Source of the DNA: Limisphaerales bacterium
Lineage (GTDB): Bacteria > Verrucomicrobiota > Verrucomicrobiia > Limisphaerales > UBA1100
NCBI GenBank assembly: GCA_014382585.1
Contig: JACNJL010000026.1
Location: 82,746 to 146,745, forward strand
Direction of reading: 5' to 3'
DNA: 64,000 bases
The translations under genes were made by a program, and so were the position numbers. This document shows positions 47,537 through 54,891 of the stretch, one piece after another; positions within the stretch are counted from its first letter, which is position 1, and each line of letters starts with the position of its first letter. A model generated the notes under the pieces. The model searched no databases. It saw only the letters and a program-made list of their open reading frames with translations, and was not told where the DNA came from.

Positions 47537-49309
47537 ATGGATTTGGAACTATTAACGAAGGCGAAGGCTTACGGGTTTTCGGACCGGCAGATTGCGCATC
47601 TGACGGGGAGCACGGAGGATGCGGTGCGGGCGGAGCGCAAGGCGGCGGGGCTGGTACCGAGCTATCGGCTGGTGGATACGTGCGCGGCGGAGTTCGAGGC
47701 GTACACGCCTTACTATTACTCCACATACGACCGCGGGGATGACGAGATTGATGCGTCGGATCGCAAGAAGGTCATGATCCTCGGCGGCGGCCCGAACCGG
47801 ATTGGGCAGGGGATCGAGTTTGATTATTGCTGCGTGCACGCGGCGTTCGCGCTGAAGGAGGATGGGTTCGAGACGTTGATGGTGAATTCGAATCCGGAAA
47901 CAGTTTCCACCGATTACGACACGAGCGATAAACTGTTTTTCGAACCGCTCACGCTGGAGGATGTGCTGCACATTTATGAGCGCGAACAATGCTGGGGCGT
48001 CATCGCGCAATTCGGCGGACAAACGCCGCTCAATCTCGCGCTTGGTTTGCAGGCCAACGGCGTGAACATTCTGGGCACCAGCCCGCAGAGCATCGAGCGC
48101 GCGGAGGATCGCGAGATGTTTGCCGCCATGCTGCGTAAGCTGGATATCCCGCAACCGCCCAACGGCTTGGCCACCAATGAGGAGGAAGCGGTGGCCGCCG
48201 CGCACAAGCTGGATTATCCGGTGCTGGTGCGGCCGTCCTTCGTGCTCGGCGGGCGCGCGATGCAGATTGTCTATTCGGACAGCGAGCTGCGCCATTATAT
48301 GCAGCACGCGGTGGAGGCCTCGCCGGAACGGCCGGTGTTGGTGGATAAATTTTTGGAAGACGCCACGGAGGTGGATGTGGACTGCATCGCGGATGCCAAG
48401 GACGGCACGATCGTCATCGGCGGGATGCTTGAGCACGTGGAGTTTGCCGGCGTGCACTCGGGCGATGCGGCGATGGTGCTGCCGCCGCACGAGCTGTCGC
48501 AATCGGCCATCGACACGATGCGCGAGTACACGCACGCGATGGCGCGCGAGCTGGAGGTCACCGGTCTGATGAACGTGCAGTACGCGGTGAAGGACGAGAT
48601 TGTTTATGTGCTGGAGGTTAACCCGCGCGCGTCGCGGACGATTCCGTTTGTCAGCAAAGCCATCGGTAAACCACTGGCCAAGCTCGCCGCGCAGGTGATG
48701 GCCGGCGCAAAGCTCAGTGAGCTTGGGTTCACAGAGGAAATTTGGCCGAGCTATTGGGCCGTGAAAGAGTCGGTATTTCCGTTTAATAAGTTCGTCGGGC
48801 AGGACATTATTCTCAGCCCCGAGATGCGCTCCACCGGCGAGGTGATGGGGCTCGATGCCGACCTCGGCGTGGCCTATGCCAAAAGCCAAATGGCCGCCAG
48901 CTCGCCGTTGCCGCTGGAAGGCAAGGTGTTTATCAGCGTGAGCGACGCGCACAAGGCCACCGTGCCCGCGTTGGCGAAGGACTTTGTGGATCTCGGCTTC
49001 GAGCTGGTCGCCACCGGCGGCACGGCAAATGTTATTGAGGAGTCGGGCCTGCAAGTGGAGCGCGTGAACAAGCTCGCCGAAGGCCGGCCGAACTCGCTCG
49101 ATTTGCTAAAGAACAACGAGCTGCAACTCGTCATCAATACTCCCACGGGCGAAGTGCCGCGCAGTGACGAAGTGCAAATCCGCACCACCGCCGTCTACAC
49201 CGGCACGCCCATCATGACGACCATCAGCAGCGCCAAGGCTGCGGTGAACGGAATCCGCGCCCTCAAAAAAGCCGGCTACGGCGTGCGGACGGTGCAGGAG
49301 TTTCATTGA
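47537..49309 (+). CDS. carB: Carbamoyl-phosphate synthase large subunit, C-terminal half only
   Basis: 590 residues against about 1070 for a full CarB. It starts at ATG 47537 in the oligomerisation region (GFSDRQIAHLTG, VDTCAAEFEAYTPYYYSTY). It continues through the second ATP-grasp synthetase unit (GGGPNRIGQGIEFDYC, MVNSNPETVSTDYD, VLVRPSFVLGGRAM, EVNPRASRTIPF) and ends in the MGS allosteric domain (ISVSDAHKATVPALA, FELVATGGTA). An in-frame TAA at 47519 shows the frame is not simply truncated on the 5' side. The N-terminal half is absent upstream. A naturally split carB with the other half elsewhere is likely; a broken gene is possible. All conserved motifs are intact. Confidence 0.93.
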   Translation: MDLELLTKAKAYGFSDRQIAHLTGSTEDAVRAERKAAGLVPSYRLVDTCAAEFEAYTPYYYSTYDRGDDEIDASDRKKVMILGGGPNRIGQGIEFDYCCVHAAFALKEDGFETLMVNSNPETVSTDYDTSDKLFFEPLTLEDVLHIYEREQCWGVIAQFGGQTPLNLALGLQANGVNILGTSPQSIERAEDREMFAAMLRKLDIPQPPNGLATNEEEAVAAAHKLDYPVLVRPSFVLGGRAMQIVYSDSELRHYMQHAVEASPERPVLVDKFLEDATEVDVDCIADAKDGTIVIGGMLEHVEFAGVHSGDAAMVLPPHELSQSAIDTMREYTHAMARELEVTGLMNVQYAVKDEIVYVLEVNPRASRTIPFVSKAIGKPLAKLAAQVMAGAKLSELGFTEEIWPSYWAVKESVFPFNKFVGQDIILSPEMRSTGEVMGLDADLGVAYAKSQMAASSPLPLEGKVFISVSDAHKATVPALAKDFVDLGFELVATGGTANVIEESGLQVERVNKLAEGRPNSLDLLKNNELQLVINTPTGEVPRSDEVQIRTTAVYTGTPIMTTISSAKAAVNGIRALKKAGYGVRTVQEFH

Positions 49310-49311
49310 GG

Positions 49312-49398
49312 AATGACCAAGGCCCAACGCCCAAGTTCCAATAATATACTTGGAGTTTGGGCATTCGTTGGGTTTTTGGTCATTGGGAATTGGTCATT
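49312..49398. repeat. Dispersed CCAATGACC-type hairpin repeat, copy D
   Basis: The left arm AATGACCAAGGCCCAACG and the right arm, containing CGTTGGG and TTTTTGGTCATT, are imperfect inverted copies. It begins 3 bases after the carB stop and runs into pabB, supplying its last codons and stop. Confidence 0.75.
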
Positions 49399-50834
49399 TC
49401 TTTCCGTGCCTCTGAGGTAAAAGAAAGCGCTTCAACAAACCCGTCCGCCTTCGCCAACGTTTCCTCGTATTCCATTTCCGGATCGGAATCCGCCACGATG
49501 CCGGCGCCTACTTGGAAGTGCACTTGACCGTCACGCACGATGGCGGTGCGGATGGCGATGTTGAACTGGCTCTCGCGGTTGAAGCCTAGGTAGCCAAGGC
49601 TGCCGGTGTAGGGGCCGCGGGTGACGGGCTCGAGTTCATCAATGATCTCCATCGCGCGAAACTTCGGCGCGCCGGTGATGCTGCCGCCGGGGAAACACTC
49701 GCGCAACGCCGCAAGATGCGAAAGCTCCGGACGTAATCGGCCTTCGACCGTGGAGACGAGGTGCTGCACTTGAGCGAATTTTTCCAGCCGCATCAGCTCC
49801 GGCACGGCGATGCTGCCAAACTCGCACACACGCCCGAGGTCGTTGCGCAACAGGTCGGTGATCATTACCAGCTCCGCGCGCTCCTTCTCGCTGGATTGGA
49901 GTTCGTACGCAAGCTGCGCGTCGCGTTGCGGATCGGCATCCCGCGGACGGGTGCCTTTGATGGGGCGCGTCTGGATGTGTTGACCGCTGAGACGTAGAAA
50001 ACGCTCTGGACTGGACGAGGTAATCTGAAAATCACCCGCATCGAGGAACGCCCCAAACGGCGCCGGACTGGCGGCATGCAACGCCCGATAAAACTCCCAA
50101 CCTCCTCCGGGCCAAGGCGCCGTGAGGCGTTGGGAGAGGTTGACTTGGTAAATGTCGCCGGCGCGAATGTAATCAAGGGCGCGGCGGGTGGCGTTGATGA
50201 ATTGGTCGCGGGTGAAGTTGGAGGAGGGAACGGGAGGGGCGAGTTCCACCTCGTCCGTGTTTTTTTCGAATCGATTTGGGGCGCGGTGGCAGGCGTCCTT
50301 CCCAAGCTGTTCGTGCCACCAATCGGCCTGTTGGCGGGCGCGGGTTTCGTTGCGCGACCCATCAGCGGCGAGGCCGGTGGCAACCAGCCAGGTTTTGCCG
50401 AGGTGATGATCGAAGATGGCGAGGCTATCGTAAAAGCCCACCGCACAATCGGGCAGCTCGAGGTCATTCACCGCGCGCGCGCGCAGGCGGGGTTCGACAA
50501 AATTTTTCAGGTCGTAGCCCCAGTAGCCAAAGCAGCCACCCAGCGGAAAGGGCAAATCGATCTCGTCAATCAACTCATACCGCTCGAGCAATTGCTCCAG
50601 TGCGTTCCACGGGTTGCCAAATTGAATCGCGCGATGGTGGTCCGTGCGTAACTCGCAGCGGCTTCCCCACGCGCGGAACGTCAAAAACGGCCGCGCCACG
50701 ACAAACGAATAGCGCGCCTGATCGGTCGCCTCGCCGTCACTGCGCAGCAGCATCAGGCCGGGCAGGCCGCGCAGTTGCTCCGCCAGAGTCTCTGGCGTAT
50801 GGCGCGTGCGGGCATGCTCGATCAGCGGACGCAT
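49380..50834 (-). CDS. pabB: Aminodeoxychorismate synthase component I
   Basis: 484 residues of the chorismate-binding TrpE/PabB family: YIRAGDIYQVNLSQR, PERFLRL, PIKGTRPR (291-298), ELVMITDLLRNDLGRVC, CFPGGSITGAPKFRAMEII and GAGIVADSDPEMEYEET. The Lys in PIKGT (Lys293) favours PabB, which forms an enzyme adduct with chorismate, over TrpE, which has PIAGT. The product, aminodeoxychorismate, goes to p-aminobenzoate and folate. The start overlaps the LOG gene stop by one base (TGATG). The last codons come from repeat copy D. Confidence 0.9.
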   Translation of the reverse strand: MRPLIEHARTRHTPETLAEQLRGLPGLMLLRSDGEATDQARYSFVVARPFLTFRAWGSRCELRTDHHRAIQFGNPWNALEQLLERYELIDEIDLPFPLGGCFGYWGYDLKNFVEPRLRARAVNDLELPDCAVGFYDSLAIFDHHLGKTWLVATGLAADGSRNETRARQQADWWHEQLGKDACHRAPNRFEKNTDEVELAPPVPSSNFTRDQFINATRRALDYIRAGDIYQVNLSQRLTAPWPGGGWEFYRALHAASPAPFGAFLDAGDFQITSSSPERFLRLSGQHIQTRPIKGTRPRDADPQRDAQLAYELQSSEKERAELVMITDLLRNDLGRVCEFGSIAVPELMRLEKFAQVQHLVSTVEGRLRPELSHLAALRECFPGGSITGAPKFRAMEIIDELEPVTRGPYTGSLGYLGFNRESQFNIAIRTAIVRDGQVHFQVGAGIVADSDPEMEYEETLAKADGFVEALSFTSEARKEMTNSQ

Positions 50835-51532
50835 CAGGCGAAGGCGGAAGGCGGCGTGGTTTGGTGGCCGGCGCGGTTGTGATAGTCATTGATGATCTTC
50901 ACGGCTTTGGCGGGGCTGTCGGTGATGGTCACGAGATCGGTATCATTCGGGCTGATGTATTTGCCGCGCTTGAGCGTGCTGTTGGCCCATTTGAACAGGC
51001 CGCTCCAATAGCTGCGGCCGAAACAAATGATTGGGAAACGCGGGACCTTTCCGGTTTGCACGAGAGTGAGCACTTCGAATAATTCATCCATCGTGCCAAA
51101 GCCGCCGGGCATATAAACAAACGCGGTGCTGTATTTTGCGAGGCACACTTTGCGTGCGAAAAAATAATGGAAGTCCACGGAGACATTGGCGTACTTGTTG
51201 CCGCATTGCTCGAAGGGCAGTTTGATATTGAGCCCCACCGAACGCCCGCCGCCATCGGCCGCGCCTTTGTTGGCGGCCTCCATGATGCCGGGGCCGCCGC
51301 CGGTGATGACGGCGTAGTTGTTTTCGGCCAAGCGTTTGGAAAGATCCACGGTGGATTTATAAAATCGATCGCGCGGTTTGGTGCGGGCGGAGCCGAAAAT
51401 GGTGACGGCGGGGCCGATGTGCGACATCTCGTCAAAGCCCTCGACGAATTCGGACATAATGCGGAACACGCGCCACGGGTCTTCGTGCACGAAACGGTTG
51501 GCGGATTTCTTGGGCTTTTTGGTTCTGGCCAT
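50834..51532 (-). CDS. LOG-family protein (TIGR00730-type nucleotide phosphoribohydrolase-like)
   Basis: 232 residues with the Rossmann-type LOG fold. The nucleotide-binding GGGPGIMEAANKGA (78-91) and the family signature PGGFGTMDE (142-150) are both intact. Characterised members release free bases from nucleoside 5'-monophosphates, including cytokinin nucleotides; others were misnamed lysine decarboxylases. A basic N-terminus (RTKKPKKSANR) precedes the domain. It lies between der and pabB on the same strand. Confidence 0.88.
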   Translation of the reverse strand: MARTKKPKKSANRFVHEDPWRVFRIMSEFVEGFDEMSHIGPAVTIFGSARTKPRDRFYKSTVDLSKRLAENNYAVITGGGPGIMEAANKGAADGGGRSVGLNIKLPFEQCGNKYANVSVDFHYFFARKVCLAKYSTAFVYMPGGFGTMDELFEVLTLVQTGKVPRFPIICFGRSYWSGLFKWANSTLKRGKYISPNDTDLVTITDSPAKAVKIINDYHNRAGHQTTPPSAFA

Positions 51533-51608
51533 ACGCGGAGGGTAAAGCGCGGGGCGCGGGGGTCAACGAGACTTTGCTGACAGTGCACGGTGAACCGTTT
51601 GGTTCAGC

Positions 51609-53099
51609 TTACAGTTCATTGTTCGCTTTTTTCGCCTCAATACTCAGGGCACCCTTTTTCCCGCGTCGCACGGACTCGATAGATTTGGGGCGGGCTTTGA
51701 CGAGTATTCGCAGGGGACAACCTTCGTAACCAAAGGCGTTGCGCATATGGCGGGTCAGATATTTGTCGTAGTTATCCGTGTACACTTCGGGGGCATTCAC
51801 AAACATTGTGAACGTGGGCGGCGCTTGATTGGTTTGTGTGGCGTAATAAAGTTTGAAGCGTTTGCCGGCTTTGTTGGGTGGTGGGCGGCGATCGAGGGCG
51901 TCTTGCAGCGTGCGGTTGAGCAGCGGCGTGGGGACTTTTTGCTTCCATTGATCGGCCACGTAACGGATGGCTTCCAGCAATCGGTCGAGATGAAAACCGG
52001 ACTTGGCACTGGTAAAAATCACGGGGGCGTAATCGAGGAAGAACAATTGTTCCTGAACCCAACTGCCGAACTCCGAAAGCATCGTCAACCGTTTCGTGCG
52101 GTCATCGCGGTGGCGGTCTTTTTTGCGGCGGCTGACGATTTCCTTTTTGCGCGCCTCCTTCACGGCGTCGGTGGTGAGATCCCATTTGTTGATAACCACA
52201 ATGCACGCGCGGTGGCTGCGGGTGATGAGGTCGGCAATTTTTTTGTCCTGCTCCACAATGCCCGTTTCGGCATCCACGACAAGCACCGCGATGTCGCAGC
52301 GTTTGATGGCTTCGGCAGTGCGGGTGACGCTGAAGTATTCGAGGCTGTCCTTCACGCGGCGTTTTTTACGTAGGCCGGCGGTGTCGATGAGCTGGCAATG
52401 TTGCACGCGACCTTCAGTTTCGATGGTAAAGGGGACATCCACCGCATCGCGCGTGGTGCCGGGAATTTCGCTGACGATCACGCGGTCACTTTCGGTGAGG
52501 GCGTTGATGATGGAGGATTTGCCGACATTTGGGCGGCCAACGACCGCGAGGTTGAGAGTTGAGGGTTGAGGATTGAGAGAGGGCTCGTCAGCCTCCGGCA
52601 AGTGCTTGAGGAGAGGGTCCATTAGGACGGAGGTGCCGCGATCGTGCAGGGCGCTGACGGGAAAAATATGCTCGAAGCCCAGTGCGGCAAATTCCACGGC
52701 GTTGTCGGCGGCGGTTTGGTGGTCGGCTTTGTTGACTGCGAGGAATGTCGGCTTGCCGCTCTGGCGGAGATGTTGGGCCACTTCTTCGTCGAGCGGCACA
52801 ATGCCTTCCTGCACATTCACCACAAAAATAATGGCATCCGCCGCCTCGATGGCCAAATCCACCTGTTCCACCGTGGCGCTGGCGATGATGTCCTGAGATT
52901 TTTCGCCCGGAATGAGGCCGATACCGCCGGTATCCACGAGCGTAAACGCCCGTCCGGCCCATTCGGCCTCGGCGGTGATTCGGTCGCGCGTCACCCCCGC
53001 TTGATCGTGCACAATCGCAATGCGGCGGCCGGCAATCCGGTTAAACAACGCGGATTTGCCGACATTCGGGCGACCCACAATGGCAATAGTTCCAGGCAT
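51609..53099 (-). CDS. der: Ribosome biogenesis GTPase Der (EngA)
   Basis: 496 residues. Two GTPase domains are each complete: GRPNVGKS at 9-16 with DTGGI and NKAD, and GRPNVGKS at 188-195 with DTAGL and NKWD. A C-terminal KH-like domain follows (about 390-470). Der acts in assembly of the large ribosomal subunit. The linker between the GTPase domains contains SLNPQPSTLN (174-183), encoded by a heptanucleotide tandem repeat, which is not a usual Der linker. A tRNA-Glu gene lies upstream on the same strand. Confidence 0.97.
   Translation of the reverse strand: MPGTIAIVGRPNVGKSALFNRIAGRRIAIVHDQAGVTRDRITAEAEWAGRAFTLVDTGGIGLIPGEKSQDIIASATVEQVDLAIEAADAIIFVVNVQEGIVPLDEEVAQHLRQSGKPTFLAVNKADHQTAADNAVEFAALGFEHIFPVSALHDRGTSVLMDPLLKHLPEADEPSLNPQPSTLNLAVVGRPNVGKSSIINALTESDRVIVSEIPGTTRDAVDVPFTIETEGRVQHCQLIDTAGLRKKRRVKDSLEYFSVTRTAEAIKRCDIAVLVVDAETGIVEQDKKIADLITRSHRACIVVINKWDLTTDAVKEARKKEIVSRRKKDRHRDDRTKRLTMLSEFGSWVQEQLFFLDYAPVIFTSAKSGFHLDRLLEAIRYVADQWKQKVPTPLLNRTLQDALDRRPPPNKAGKRFKLYYATQTNQAPPTFTMFVNAPEVYTDNYDKYLTRHMRNAFGYEGCPLRILVKARPKSIESVRRGKKGALSIEAKKANNEL
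52551..52580. repeat. Heptanucleotide tandem repeat inside der
   Basis: Four consecutive units (GTTGAGA, GTTGAGG, GTTGAGG, ATTGAGA on the plus strand). Seven-base units change the frame unless gained or lost in threes. They encode the inter-domain linker of Der. Confidence 0.8.
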
Positions 53100-53177
53100 T
53101 AAATTTTCTCAAACGGGGCGTAGAAAGTGAAAACACGTCCAAAACAGGTGGTTTTTTGCAAAGATTGCCACAAAAAG

Positions 53178-53252
<75 letters not shown>

Positions 53253-53302
53253 CACCTGTCAGAGCGGGGAAATATAGGGATGCGGGCGCGAATGTCACGG
53301 GA

Positions 53303-53322
53303 AATCTGTCGGTGAACAGATT
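53303..53322. repeat. Short hairpin AATCTGT/ACAGATT
   Basis: A 7-base perfect stem with a 6-base loop in the spacer between the two tRNA genes. No T-run follows, and the role is unknown. Confidence 0.35.
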
Positions 53323-53388
53323 GTGGAAGATTCGTCGGTTGACAAAACGGCCAATCTCGGGCAGATTGTCGGGACACCAATTTCTTTG

Positions 53389-53469
53389 ATCCGGGCGACA
53401 GAACGTTTCTTCAGAGGGGTTCTCCACCCCCACCTCCTTGGCGTCTGTTGCCCGGATCACTTTTTTCGC
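53389..53469 (+). terminator. Long nested hairpin followed by a T-run
   Basis: An outer stem pairs GATCCGGGCGACAGAACG (53389-53406) with CGTCTGTTGCCCGGATC (53443-53459) with small mismatches. An inner GGGGT/ACCCC stem sits in the loop, and CTTTTTT follows. It has the form of an intrinsic terminator on the plus strand, but no plus-strand gene lies upstream, so it may be a repeat element. Confidence 0.4.
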
Positions 53470-53524
53470 CCCGACGCATTTCGAAGGTAAGTCAAAAAAA
53501 TCCCAAAATTTTTTACTGAAACGA

Positions 53525-53553
53525 TTGACGGCGTGCGTCGCTTGCATTAGCTT
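53525..53553 (+). promoter_or_regulatory. Candidate promoter for tRNA-Asp
   Basis: TTGACG and TAGCTT are separated by 17 bases, with the predicted start about 12 bases before the tRNA. The -35 matches 5 of 6 consensus bases; the -10 match is weak. Confidence 0.45.
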
Positions 53554-53572
53554 GCCGCCCGCAGAAATTTGC

Positions 53573-53649
53573 GGGGGTGTAGCTCAATTGGTTAGAGCGC
53601 TGGCCTGTCACGCCAGAGGTCGCGAGTTCGAGTCTCGTCACTCCCGCCA
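53573..53649 (+). tRNA. tRNA-Asp (anticodon GTC)
   Basis: 77 bases with encoded CCA. Acceptor GGGGGTG/CACTCCC (one G-T pair), D arm GCTC...GAGC, anticodon arm CTGGC-CTGTCAC-GCCAG, T arm GCGAG-TTCGAGT-CTCGT and discriminator G. A run of seven T follows the CCA directly. Confidence 0.98.
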
Positions 53650-53720
53650 TTTTTTTCTTTCAAGTTCGAATCCATCCCGTTTCGCAATCTGCGACCACTT
53701 CATCAAAAGTCCACGATGAT

Positions 53721-53912
53721 TCCCGAAGGGAATCAATAACAATAGCCCCGGGTGAAACCCGGGGAAAAAGCATCGAAGGAAAACAACCCCGAAGGGGTTG
53801 AACTTTGGAGGCCCCGATAAATTTGGAAGTTCAACCCCTCCGGGGTTGGCTCAGTTTTTCATCCTCTAACCTCGGGTTTCATCCGGGGCTATTATTGTTC
53901 ATCCCTTTGGGA
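53721..53912. repeat. Nested palindromic element of about 190 bases
   Basis: The outer arms of about 42 bases (53721-53763 and 53871-53912) are imperfect inverted copies, for example AATAGCCCCGGGTGAAACC against GGTTTCATCCGGGGCTATT. Inside lie CAACCCCGAAGGGGTTGAAC (53784-53803) and its inverted partner (53829-53848). It could fold into one long cruciform or hairpin. No transposase is nearby. This fills most of the spacer between tRNA-Asp and the next gene. Confidence 0.85.
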
Positions 53913-53968
53913 TGTGTAGTTAGTTCGTCGCAACCGATGTCGGCACAAAGCCGATTACGCGAGCGTAA

Positions 53969-54313
53969 TTATTGTGTGGGCACCACCGAAGCTACTCCAG
54001 TTTCCGGGTTGTAATTCCATTTCATTCCGTTGGGTACGACGGGTAATTCGGCGAGGAGGCCTTCGGATATTAATTCCTGCAAACTGGCCGGCGGTTGGCT
54101 ACTCGTGGCTTGGTATTGGTTGAGGGCGCTATTCACCTGCAATAGGCCGGCGTCAATGATGGCTTTGTTGCGGCCTTTGTTTACCGCGCCCAAATAATCC
54201 ACCGGCGCGGTCGCGGGATTGCCTGAAGAATTATCATTGATGTCCGGCTCCGGCTGATCGCCGCAAGCACTGGCCAGCAAACCGAGAACGAGAAAATACA
54301 GTGTGGGTTTCAT
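53969..54313 (-). CDS. Small predicted lipoprotein with pseudopilin-like C-terminus
   Basis: The ATG at 54313 gives 114 residues. The signal peptide ends GLLASACGD, a good lipobox. After an acidic, Asn/Ser-rich linker, residues 45-114 read like the soluble tail of a type II secretion pseudopilin: a helix (LLQVNSALNQYQATSSQPPASLQELI) and a PVVPNGMKWNYNPETGVASV end. It lacks the pilin N-methylation helix. Function unknown. Confidence 0.7.
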   Translation of the reverse strand: MKPTLYFLVLGLLASACGDQPEPDINDNSSGNPATAPVDYLGAVNKGRNKAIIDAGLLQVNSALNQYQATSSQPPASLQELISEGLLAELPVVPNGMKWNYNPETGVASVVPTQ

Positions 54314-54891
54314 CTGCCCCAACCCTACGCACAATGAAGTTCGGGTAAAGGCTGATCTGGTGATTAATCTTCCCGCGGCCGGCGAGGACGCTTTTGTGAG
54401 GTGTGGCGGCGCGGAGTTGTTCGGCGCTTGAGCGGCGCTTTGATTCGCGCCGCCAAGCTGCGGCCAGCAAAATTACCAGCGATCCCAATGCATACACCCA
54501 CTAATGCGGCGACAACTTTGCCGTGAGTCTACCACTAACGCGAGCACACCCACACCATCAGCCTCACCCGATCAAACGCAGAGCAGTGTGCCCAAACATC
54601 GTGGCGCGGTTCATCAGGAAAATGATTGGAAACTGAGGTCGGATTGTTTCATCGCAACCGGTTTGAAGGCTACCCCGATTCAGATTCTGGCAAGGGATTG
54701 AATAGGAAATAACCTTTGGATTGCTCAAATTGGAATCGCACCTTTTGCCAAAACATGTAAAAAACGGTGAATAAAAACATGCTGTTGTTACCGAAAAATA
54801 ATTTGCGTTTTTCAGTTTTCCGTGGTAATCAATTGTGAACGGTTCGTTGTTACCGTGTTTTTTTGATTGAAAACAGAGTTGTTACCACATC
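54314..54891. other. 578-base spacer upstream of the giant protease gene
   Basis: No convincing gene. A 65-codon plus-strand frame at 54504-54701 lacks coding character. The last 180 bases are AT-rich and contain three direct copies of GTTGTTACC (54784, 54846, 54878), the last ending 5 bases before the ATG. No Shine-Dalgarno site is visible. Confidence 0.6.
54784..54886 (+). promoter_or_regulatory. Three direct GTTGTTACC repeats before the giant protease gene
   Basis: Exact 9-base copies start at 54784, 54846 and 54878, spaced 62 and 32 bases apart (about six and three helical turns). Between the first two lies GGTAATCAA, a partial inverted copy. The pattern resembles a binding site for a regulator, by inference only. 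Confidence 0.4.

Noticed and set aside
47552..49054. 500-codon open frame antisense to the carB half
   Set aside because: Shadow of the GC-rich third codon positions of carB; no domain or start signal.
54380..54520. Short minus-strand frame encoding a Gly-rich hydrophobic start and a basic tail
   Set aside because: About 46 codons with only weak GTG starts and overlapping alternative frames; not enough to call a gene.
54504..54701. 65-codon frame upstream of the giant protease
   Set aside because: Low-complexity composition, no ribosome site, no recognisable domain.
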